Assembly: GCF_017968885.1 (NCBI RefSeq)
Contig: NZ_CP072913.1
Location: forward strand, 6,488,501-6,552,500
Reading direction: 5' to 3'
DNA length: 64,000 nt
Source: Pseudomonas sp. Tri1
GTDB lineage: Bacteria > Pseudomonadota > Gammaproteobacteria > Pseudomonadales > Pseudomonadaceae
This document shows, in pieces, positions 55,125 through 62,311 of the stretch (position 1 is the stretch's first letter; each line of letters begins with the position of its first letter). The notes beneath the pieces were generated by a model. It searched no databases. It was not told where the DNA came from and saw only the letters and a program-made list of their open reading frames with translations. A program made the position numbers and the translations under genes.

Positions 55125-56573
55125 TCAACGGCGTCGCTGTCGTGTGCTGTGTTCTTCGTAGGCGCGACTGAATTCACGCCCGAACAAGTCTTGGAAATCC
55201 TCCTGGGCCTCCCGGGAAATATTGCTGTAGAGCTCGGTGAACTGCTGCCAGTACTGGGCCTGTCGCGAGCCGCTGAAAATCCCCGACAACCCACCGGGCT
55301 TGCCCATGCGCTCTTCCAGTTGTGCCGGCTCGAAGCGCGTCAGCAAATGCTTGATCGCCGCTTCCACGCCAGCCATCACCGCCAGTTGGTGAGCGCGCAG
55401 GTCATCGAAGCTGTCACGCACCGCCGCGTCCGGCGCCATGAACGCCTGATTGCCGTGACGCAGCAGCAACAGCAACGCTTCGTCGACATTAGGCGCGAAT
55501 TTCAGTGGGTTGTTTTCCACCGGCTGGATCATCGTCTGCTGGATGCGGAACTCACCCTTGAGGCTGCTGCGCGCGCGCAAGACATCGATCAAGCCTTCGA
55601 CCATCAACCGATAACTGCGCCCGATGCTTTCCATCTGCGCTTCGGCCTGGGCCTTGTCCAGGCGCAACTGATCGAGCCCGGCGCCGCGCAGGAAGGCCTG
55701 CAGCAGGTCGGGCTGCGCGGTGTCGACCGCAGTGGCCGGGGGGTCAGCACGGGTGACTGGCGCCTCACGCAATGGCGCGGGCTCCTTCGGCACACTGACC
55801 TCAGCGACCGGAATCGGGGGCACGGGAACCGGCACCGGCTCAATTACCGGGGGTGGTATTACCGGTGGCGGCGCAACGGAAACCGGGGTGACGGGCACCG
55901 ATGCAGGTTTGTCACTGAACGGGTCCCAGTCGTCCGGGATCACCGAGGCAGACGCCATTGCCACGGGCTCAATCACGGGCGGCGGACTTGGCCGAGGGAT
56001 CGGCGTCGGCGGACGAAAATTGTGCTGCTCAGCTGGAACATGGTCCGGCTGGGTGGCCGGCGGAACGCTGGTCGGGGCCAGGAAATCGAACAGATCCGGC
56101 AGGGTGTCCATGGCCGACCCACCCTGGAAATGCGCCGGCGGGGCCGCCGGTATCGACGATGGCGTATTCACCGCGGCGCCCTGGCGCCCCATCAACGCTT
56201 CGAAGCTGCTGGGTGCTTCGGCGAACGGGTTGCTGTCGGTGACCGGCAGGTTGAAATCGACGCGCGCCTGGATTTCATAATCACCGATGCGGATAACTTC
56301 GCCATCCTGCAGCGGCTCGCTGTTGCCTTTGCGCAGGCGAATGCCAGCCTTAACCAATTCCACACCATTAGTACTGTTATCGGTTAAGTAATAGCGCCCG
56401 TCTTTGTATTGGATAACGCAATGTTTGCCCGAAACCAGGCGCTCAGGATCCGGCAATACCCAGTCATTATCGGAATTACGGCCAATTGCCATCACTCCCT
56501 GATCCATGGACTTTTCAGAACACTGACCCGGGGTAATCTTGTGATAACTAGTGATAGTCAAACACAGCGGCAT
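55125..56573 (-). CDS. fha: T6SS FHA domain protein Fha (TagH)
   Basis: A 482-residue cytoplasmic scaffold. The FHA phosphothreonine-binding domain is at about residues 27-105 (MAIGRNSDNDWVLPDP, SGKHCVIQYKDGRYYL, DNSTNGVEL). A long Pro/Val-rich linker (about 110-280) follows, then the conserved type VI FHA C-terminal domain (LIDVLRARSSLKGEFRIQQ). Fha is the substrate of PpkA and PppA, and its phosphorylation triggers assembly. It is the first gene of the leftward operon, 415 bases from the divergent tssA. Confidence 0.93.
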   Translation of the reverse strand: MPLCLTITSYHKITPGQCSEKSMDQGVMAIGRNSDNDWVLPDPERLVSGKHCVIQYKDGRYYLTDNSTNGVELVKAGIRLRKGNSEPLQDGEVIRIGDYEIQARVDFNLPVTDSNPFAEAPSSFEALMGRQGAAVNTPSSIPAAPPAHFQGGSAMDTLPDLFDFLAPTSVPPATQPDHVPAEQHNFRPPTPIPRPSPPPVIEPVAMASASVIPDDWDPFSDKPASVPVTPVSVAPPPVIPPPVIEPVPVPVPPIPVAEVSVPKEPAPLREAPVTRADPPATAVDTAQPDLLQAFLRGAGLDQLRLDKAQAEAQMESIGRSYRLMVEGLIDVLRARSSLKGEFRIQQTMIQPVENNPLKFAPNVDEALLLLLRHGNQAFMAPDAAVRDSFDDLRAHQLAVMAGVEAAIKHLLTRFEPAQLEERMGKPGGLSGIFSGSRQAQYWQQFTELYSNISREAQEDFQDLFGREFSRAYEEHSTRQRRR

Positions 56574-56988
56574 CTCGCCTCCTTGCTGAAATACTTGTCG
56601 TGTCGCCGCACGCAGGTGGTGGACAAGCCCACGCTCCGACGACTCGCTATCAAAACCCTGCCAGCACCGCTAAAACGGCTATTTGCCAGCATGATTGCTA
56701 ATCTTAACCGGCTTGCGTGACAAAAAACCTGCATTGGTACCGGCTTCGACTTACGGGTCGCGCGGGCTGTTAAGCACCTCACAACTGTAACAAAGCCGAA
56801 ATAGCTTACCTTGACAAGCGATAAGTACTACACCAAAAATGCACAACTTCTTGAATATACATGATGGCACTTTAAGATCATTGAGCATCTAAAGGGCCAT
56901 TAGCTTCGAGGGACATGCGAAGTTTCATCCGAAACTTGTGTGTGAACTGCCCGACTTCTTCAAGCGGGTGATAGGGAGATCGATCCAA
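56574..56988. promoter_or_regulatory. Divergent T6SS control region fha / tssA
   Basis: These 415 bases contain the promoters of both T6SS operons but no gene. On the tssA side a perfect 7-bp hairpin, AAGTTTC-ATCC-GAAACTT (56920-56937), lies in the leader. Two AGGGA motifs occur, one at about 56909-56913 and one at the ribosome-binding site (56973-56977). In P. aeruginosa the Gac/Rsm system represses H1-T6SS by RsmA binding to GGA motifs in such leaders, so similar control is plausible. Confidence 0.45.
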
Positions 56989-58026
56989 GTGGATGTGCCT
57001 TTGCTGCTCGCCGCCGTTTCCGCGACTTCGCCGTGCGGTGAAGATTTGGAATATGACGCGGATTTCTTGCGCCTGGAACGCGATTCCCGAGGCCAGCCCG
57101 AGCGCAGCATGGGCGACTCGATTCTGCCTGCCGAACCCCCTGAGTGGCGCAGCATCCAGCAGCAAAGCCTGGACCTGCTGCAACGCAGCAAAGACCTGCG
57201 CATCACCCATTACCTGCTGCAAAGCTCCCTGGCCCTGGAAGGCATCCCGGGCCTCGCCCGCTCGCTGACGTTGATCAGCGAATTGCTCAAGCAATACTGG
57301 GCCGAGCTGCACCCGCGCCTGGACGCCGACGACGACAACGACCCCACCGTGCGTATCAATGCCCTCGCCGGCCTGACGTCCGATGTCACTATTCGCCTGC
57401 TGCGCGAAAGCCTCCTGGCCCGTTCGCGGACCTTCGGTGCCGTCAGCCTGCGCGCCGCCGCCAACGCCAGCGGCCTGCAAAGTTTCCCGGATGAAAACCT
57501 CGGTGCCGAACAACTCGCCGGAGCCTTGCTCGACAGCGATCCCGAGCAGTTGGAAATCACCCGTGCCGCGCTGCTGGAAGCCCGCAGCGCCGCCGAAGCC
57601 ATCGAGCAGCAAGTCAGCGACCAGGTCGGTTCCGCCCAGGGCGTGGACCTTGGCCCGCTGAAGCAACCGCTCAAGATGGCGTTGCAGATTCTCGGTCAGT
57701 TCGCCCCGCAGAGTGGCGACAGCGCCGTATCCGATCCCGTGAGCGACGACAGCGCAACGACAACGGAATATGCCAGCGCGCCAAGCACACCGCGCAACAC
57801 CGGCACCAGTACCGTCAGCGGTGAAATCAACAACCGTGATGACGTGCTGCGCAGCCTGGACCGGATTCTCGCTTACTACACCCGTCACGAGCCCTCCAGC
57901 CCCCTGCCGGTGCTGTTGAACCGGGCCAAGAATCTGGTGCACGCCGACTTTGCGGCCATCGTGCGCAACCTGATTCCCGACGGCATGAGTCAATTTGAAA
58001 ACCTGCGCGGCCCAGACAGCGAATAA
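56989..58026 (+). CDS. tssA: T6SS cap/baseplate protein TssA
   Basis: A 345-residue TssA1-type protein. The ImpA N-terminal domain is visible (VPLLLAAVSATSPCGEDLEY, then LQSSLALEGIPGLARSLTLI), and the C-terminal segment includes RDDVLRSLDRILAYYTRHEP. The GTG at 56989 is chosen because GGGAGA lies nine bases upstream and the resulting length and start (V-DVPLLLAAVS) match P. aeruginosa TssA1. An upstream start at 56938 lacks these features. It starts the rightward operon. Confidence 0.93.
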   Translation: MDVPLLLAAVSATSPCGEDLEYDADFLRLERDSRGQPERSMGDSILPAEPPEWRSIQQQSLDLLQRSKDLRITHYLLQSSLALEGIPGLARSLTLISELLKQYWAELHPRLDADDDNDPTVRINALAGLTSDVTIRLLRESLLARSRTFGAVSLRAAANASGLQSFPDENLGAEQLAGALLDSDPEQLEITRAALLEARSAAEAIEQQVSDQVGSAQGVDLGPLKQPLKMALQILGQFAPQSGDSAVSDPVSDDSATTTEYASAPSTPRNTGTSTVSGEINNRDDVLRSLDRILAYYTRHEPSSPLPVLLNRAKNLVHADFAAIVRNLIPDGMSQFENLRGPDSE

Positions 58027-58107
58027 AAAGCGAGCTGATCACGCAGTCACGTCATCGGTACCCCCGATGACGCCAACACCGTCGCTCAAGCGACCAGGAG
58101 CAGCAAC

Positions 58108-58614
58108 GTGGCGAAGCAAAGTTCTCAGAAGTTCATCGCGCGCAACCGCGCGCCTCGAGTGCAGATCGAGTACGACGTCGAGCTCTACGGCGCCGAGAAA
58201 AAGGTCCAGTTGCCCTTCGTCATGGGGGTAATGGCCGACCTCGCCGGCAAGCCCGCCGAGCCTCTGGCACCGGTAGCCGATCGCAAGTTCCTCGAGATCG
58301 ACGTCGACAATTTCGACTCGCGCCTCAAGGCCATGCAGCCGCGCGTGGCGTTCCATGTGCCCAACGAACTGACCGGCGAAGGCAACCTGAGCCTGGACCT
58401 GACCTTCGAAAGCATGGACGACTTCAGCCCGGCGGCCGTGGCCCGCAAGGTCGATTCGCTGAACAAATTGCTCGAAGCGCGCACCCAGTTGGCCAACCTG
58501 CTGACCTATATGGACGGCAAGACCGGCGCCGAAGAAATCATCATGAAGGCGATCAAGGACCCAGCGCTGTTGCAGGCCCTGGCGAGCGCGCCGAAGCCAG
58601 CACAGGATCAATGA
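58108..58614 (+). CDS. tssB: T6SS contractile sheath small subunit TssB (VipA)
   Basis: A 168-residue sheath subunit: SSQKFIARNRAPRVQIEYDV, ELYGAEKKVQLPFVMGVMAD and LEARTQLANLLTYMDGK are family hallmarks. It interlocks with TssC to build the contractile sheath around the Hcp tube. The start is GTG with CAGGAGCAGCAAC upstream. tssC starts after one base. Confidence 0.97.
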   Translation: MAKQSSQKFIARNRAPRVQIEYDVELYGAEKKVQLPFVMGVMADLAGKPAEPLAPVADRKFLEIDVDNFDSRLKAMQPRVAFHVPNELTGEGNLSLDLTFESMDDFSPAAVARKVDSLNKLLEARTQLANLLTYMDGKTGAEEIIMKAIKDPALLQALASAPKPAQDQ

Positions 58615-58615
58615 C

Positions 58616-60112
58616 ATGACTGACAATACCGCCCGCGAAGGCGCTCAGAACCTGGGTGCCACCCAAGAAACCAGCGAGTTCGCGTCCCTGCTGCTGCAAG
58701 AATTCAAGCCCAAGACCGAGCGCGCCCGCGAAGCCGTCGAGACCGCCGTGCGGACCCTGGCCGAGCAGGCCCTGGCGCAGACTGACCTGGTGTCCAACGA
58801 CGCCATCAAGTCGATCGAATCGATCATTGCCGCCATCGACGCCAAGCTCACCGCCCAGGTCAACCAGGTCATCCACCACCCCGACTTCCAGCAGCTGGAA
58901 AGCGCCTGGCGTGGCCTGCACTACCTGGTCAACAACACCGAGACCGATGAGCAGCTCAAGATCCGCGTGCTCAACATCTCCAAGACCGACCTGCACAAGA
59001 CCCTGAAGAAATTCAAGGGCACTGCGTGGGACCAGAGCCCGATCTTCAAGAAGATGTACGAAGAAGAATACGGCCAGTTCGGCGGCGAGCCTTACGGCTG
59101 CCTGGTAGGCGACTACTACTTCGACCAGTCGCCACCGGATGTGGAACTGCTGGGCGAACTGTCGAAAGTTTGCGCGGCCATGCACTCGCCGTTCATCGCG
59201 GCGGCATCGCCGACTGTGATGGGCATGGGCTCGTGGCAGGAACTGTCGAACCCACGCGACCTGACCAAAATCTTCACCACCCCGGAATATGCCGGCTGGC
59301 GCTCGCTGCGTGAATCGGAAGACTCGCGCTACATCGGCCTGACCATGCCGCGCTTCCTGGCGCGCCTGCCATATGGCGCCAAGACCGACCCGGTGGAAGC
59401 CTTCGCCTTCGAAGAAAACACCGACGGCGCCGACAGCTCCAAGTACACTTGGGCCAACGCCGCCTACGCGATGGCGGTGAACATCAACCGTTCATTCAAA
59501 CACTTCGGCTGGTGCTCGCGCATTCGCGGCGTTGAGTCTGGCGGCGAAGTGGAAAACCTGCCGGCCCACACGTTCCCTACCGACGACGGTGGCGTGGACA
59601 TGAAGTGCCCGACCGAAATCGCCATTTCGGACCGCCGTGAAGCGGAACTGGCAAAGAACGGTTTCATGCCGCTGCTGCACAAGAAAAACACCGACTTCGC
59701 CGCCTTCATCGGCGCCCAGTCGTTGCAGAAACCGGCCGAATACGACGACCCGGACGCCACCGCCAACGCCAACCTGGCCGCGCGCCTGCCGTACCTGTTC
59801 GCCACCTGCCGGTTCGCCCATTACCTCAAGTGCATCGTGCGCGACAAGATCGGTTCCTTCAAAGAGAAGGACGAGATGCAGCGCTGGTTGCAGGACTGGA
59901 TCCTCAACTACGTCGACGGTGACCCGGCGCACTCCACCGAAACCACCAAGGCCCAGCACCCACTGGCAGCGGCCGAAGTGATCGTTGAAGAAGTCGAAGG
60001 CAACCCGGGGTACTACAACTCCAAGTTCTACCTGCGCCCGCACTATCAGCTCGAAGGGCTGACCGTGTCGCTGCGCCTGGTATCGAAACTGCCGTCGGCC
60101 AAGGGCGCGTAA
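58616..60112 (+). CDS. tssC: T6SS contractile sheath large subunit TssC (VipB)
   Basis: A 498-residue sheath protein with conserved segments ESAWRGLHYLVNNTETDEQL, GEPYGCLVGDYYFDQSPPDV, GLTMPRFLARLPYG and FATCRFAHYLKCIVRDKIG. Length is standard. ClpV disassembles this sheath after contraction. A REP doublet follows the stop codon. Confidence 0.97.
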   Translation: MTDNTAREGAQNLGATQETSEFASLLLQEFKPKTERAREAVETAVRTLAEQALAQTDLVSNDAIKSIESIIAAIDAKLTAQVNQVIHHPDFQQLESAWRGLHYLVNNTETDEQLKIRVLNISKTDLHKTLKKFKGTAWDQSPIFKKMYEEEYGQFGGEPYGCLVGDYYFDQSPPDVELLGELSKVCAAMHSPFIAAASPTVMGMGSWQELSNPRDLTKIFTTPEYAGWRSLRESEDSRYIGLTMPRFLARLPYGAKTDPVEAFAFEENTDGADSSKYTWANAAYAMAVNINRSFKHFGWCSRIRGVESGGEVENLPAHTFPTDDGGVDMKCPTEIAISDRREAELAKNGFMPLLHKKNTDFAAFIGAQSLQKPAEYDDPDATANANLAARLPYLFATCRFAHYLKCIVRDKIGSFKEKDEMQRWLQDWILNYVDGDPAHSTETTKAQHPLAAAEVIVEEVEGNPGYYNSKFYLRPHYQLEGLTVSLRLVSKLPSAKGA

Positions 60113-60137
60113 CGGTTTACAGAACGGTGCAAGGCCC

Positions 60138-60232
60138 ATGTGGGAGCGAGCTTGCTCGCGATGGCGGTGGATCAGTTGTCATGTGTCTGTCTGACACTCC
60201 GCTATCGCGAGCAAGCTCGCTCCCACAGGGAA
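60138..60232. repeat. REP doublet inside the T6SS operon
   Basis: Two opposite REP cores (60140-60160 and about 60201-60227) lie between tssC and hcp. The paired hairpins could affect read-through or mRNA stability within the operon. Confidence 0.92.
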
Positions 60233-60333
60233 TCTTCAGTGAGTCGGAGATCATCGGGGCCGTTCGGCACACGTAATTTCGCAAGGTCAGCGTCAACCAA
60301 ACAATGTGGTTAGAAACCACACAGGGAGAAAAC

Positions 60334-60822
60334 ATGGCTGTTGATATTTTCATCAAGATCGGCGACATCAAGGGCGAGTCCATGGACAAAGCCCACAAGG
60401 ACGAGATCGATGTCCTGAACTGGAGCTGGGGCATGTCCCAGTCTGGCAACATGCACGTGGGCAGTGGCGGTGGTGCCGGCAAGGTCAACGTCCAGGACCT
60501 GTCGCTGACCAAGTACGTCGACAAGGCGTCGCCAAACCTGATGATGCACTGCGCAAGCGGCAAGCACATCGACAAGGTCAAGCTGACCGTGCGCAAGGCC
60601 GGCGGTGAAAGCCAGGTCGAGTACATGATCATCAACCTGGAAGAAGTGCTGGTCACTTCCCTGAGCACTGGCGGCTCGGGCGGCGATGATCGCCTGACCG
60701 AAAACGTCACCCTGAACTTCGCCAAGGTGCTGGTGGACTACCAGCCACAGAAAGCCGACGGCACCAAGGAAGGCGGTCCGGTCAAGTTCGGCTGGAACAT
60801 CCGTCAGAACGTCAAGGTTTGA
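60334..60822 (+). CDS. hcp: T6SS tube protein Hcp
   Basis: A 162-residue Hcp1-type ring protein, MAVDIFIKIGDIKGESMDKA, followed by IDVLNWSWGMSQSGNMHVG and ending WNIRQNVKV. Hexamers stack into the inner tube and also act as chaperones for small effectors in the ring lumen. ATG 60334 follows GGGAGAAAAC. It is separated from tssC by a REP doublet and from the effector gene by a strong hairpin. Confidence 0.97.
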   Translation: MAVDIFIKIGDIKGESMDKAHKDEIDVLNWSWGMSQSGNMHVGSGGGAGKVNVQDLSLTKYVDKASPNLMMHCASGKHIDKVKLTVRKAGGESQVEYMIINLEEVLVTSLSTGGSGGDDRLTENVTLNFAKVLVDYQPQKADGTKEGGPVKFGWNIRQNVKV

Positions 60823-60831
60823 TCGAACGCG

Positions 60832-60854
60832 CCCCCGGCGCCACGCGCCGGGGG
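60832..60854 (+). terminator. Strong GC hairpin between hcp and the effector gene
   Basis: CCCCCGGCGC / GCGCCGGGGG, a perfect 10-bp stem with loop CAC, begins nine bases after the hcp stop. No proper T-run follows (TGTTTGG), so it is more likely an attenuator or mRNA 3' stabiliser than a full terminator. Confidence 0.6.
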
Positions 60855-60903
60855 TGTTTGGTGCTTGCTCGAATCCAATTCTTTTCCACCCGGTATCTGA
60901 GTC

Positions 60904-61359
60904 ATGGCCAAGCCTTCGTTTGTCAATTTGTGGAAAGCGTATTCCGATCTGCTGGTGGCCCATCCTGATGCAAAACCTTGCGACGGTCCCTGGGCAAACC
61001 AATGTGCGATTCGCATGAGCATCACGCTCAATACCGAGCTGACCATCAAGGTCAACAAGTCCACCTACACCGAACCCAAGTGTGCCCATGAGCACGCCAG
61101 GGGCGCCGAATCGCTGGCGAACTGGCTGTGGAAACATCACCTGGGGCGCCCGTTGATCCTCGGCGGAACTGCCGCGGACCGACGCAAGCTGCAAGACAAG
61201 ACCGGCCTGATTTTCTTCAAGGATTGTTTCCCGCAAGTGGGAGAGTCCTCGGAAAGTCGCACCGGCGATCATATCGACCTCTGGAACCGAGGCCTGACCC
61301 TCGGGTATGACGATCCGGCCTATCGATCTCGAGCGATCTGGTTCTGGGAGCTCCTATGA
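60904..61359 (+). CDS. tae4: T6SS amidase effector, Tae4 family
   Basis: A 151-residue predicted peptidoglycan amidase (DL-endopeptidase, NlpC/P60-like fold) delivered into the periplasm of competitors. The Tae4 signature is clear: the catalytic Cys34 in NQCAIRMSITLN and His123 in TGDHIDLWN, with FVNLWKAY near the N-terminus and LANWLWKHHLG in the middle. No signal peptide, as expected for an Hcp-loaded cargo. It lies directly after hcp and overlaps the downstream lipoprotein gene in ATGA. The ribosome-binding site is weak. Confidence 0.9.
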   Translation: MAKPSFVNLWKAYSDLLVAHPDAKPCDGPWANQCAIRMSITLNTELTIKVNKSTYTEPKCAHEHARGAESLANWLWKHHLGRPLILGGTAADRRKLQDKTGLIFFKDCFPQVGESSESRTGDHIDLWNRGLTLGYDDPAYRSRAIWFWELL

Positions 61360-61805
61360 CCAAGGCTCACTGCGCGATATGGGTCGGCTGCCTGCTAACC
61401 AGCCTCACCGCCTGTGCCCAGCAGCAATCCCCGTCGGCAGCGTCCACCGCAGCGGTGGAACATGTCGTCTCGATGGGCGGGCAAACCCTGGTGCTGGAGA
61501 ACGACCAGGCGCGCTGCGCGCTGCGCAAGCCCGACCAGACCCTGATGCCACTCGACCTGGCGTGGCCCTGCCAGTTCACGGTCGATCGACAAGGCAAACC
61601 CCATGTCGAGACCTTCGGCAACGTGCCCATTGTCATCGTTGTCCACGTGGCCGGTGGCCCTCAAAACAATCAGGAATGTCGCTCCGAGTACCGCGCCATA
61701 CGCCAGATCAATGGACAACTCGAACCTTCGATAATCGCTCGCAATGCCAGCTGCATGCGCGGCACAGGTGACCAGAAGAATTACACGGGCCTATTCACTT
61801 GGTAA
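61356..61805 (+). CDS. Putative periplasmic lipoprotein immunity protein to Tae4
   Basis: A 149-residue protein with a lipoprotein signal peptide (lipobox SLTAC, Cys20, Ala at +2). Four further cysteines at 54, 72, 108 and 133 are likely disulfide-bonded. The remainder looks beta-rich ([23 protein letters not shown]). Translational coupling to tae4 and export to the compartment where the amidase acts make it the probable immunity protein. It does not resemble the small helical Tai4 family as I know it. Confidence 0.7.
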   Translation: MTKAHCAIWVGCLLTSLTACAQQQSPSAASTAAVEHVVSMGGQTLVLENDQARCALRKPDQTLMPLDLAWPCQFTVDRQGKPHVETFGNVPIVIVVHVAGGPQNNQECRSEYRAIRQINGQLEPSIIARNASCMRGTGDQKNYTGLFTW

Positions 61806-62311
61806 CCGAAATCGCCACCCGCGATCGCCTGCAACCGTCCCTGCTGGACCGGCTGACCGACGACGATCCGACCAACCCGAAGGAAAGCGCCGACAAGCGC
61901 GTGCTCTCCCTGACCCAATTGAAAGCCTCGGTGCTGCGTGACCTGGCGTGGCTGCTCAACACCACGTCATTGCTCAGCGCCGATGCCACGCTGCATACCC
62001 CGGCGGGCACCTCGGTGGTGAATTTCGGGCTGCCGGCCCTGGCCGGTAACAGCGCCTCGAACGTCGATGTCTCGGCCCTGGAAACCTTGATCCACCAGGC
62101 CATCGCCACGTTCGAACCGCGCATCCTGCGCCACACCCTGCGTGTGCGCGCTGGGGCAACCGCCGAGATGAACCACAACGCCTTGAGTTTCGAGATCGAA
62201 GGCGATCTCTGGGCCCAGCCCGTGCCGCTGCGCCTGATGCTGCAAACCGACCTGGACCTGGAAACCGGGCACGTGCGGGTGGTTAACGCCGACCAGCGGA
62301 GGCGCCCATGA
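61799..62311 (+). CDS. tssE: T6SS baseplate subunit TssE (gp25-like)
   Basis: A 170-residue gp25-like wedge protein with [39 protein letters not shown] and [13 protein letters not shown], typical of TssE1. The only reasonable start is TTG at 61799: the next upstream stop in this frame is at 61769-61771 and no ATG or GTG follows it. The gene overlaps the immunity gene by seven bases and is probably translated by coupling. The stop overlaps the tssF start (ATGA). Confidence 0.9.
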   Translation: MVTEIATRDRLQPSLLDRLTDDDPTNPKESADKRVLSLTQLKASVLRDLAWLLNTTSLLSADATLHTPAGTSVVNFGLPALAGNSASNVDVSALETLIHQAIATFEPRILRHTLRVRAGATAEMNHNALSFEIEGDLWAQPVPLRLMLQTDLDLETGHVRVVNADQRRRP

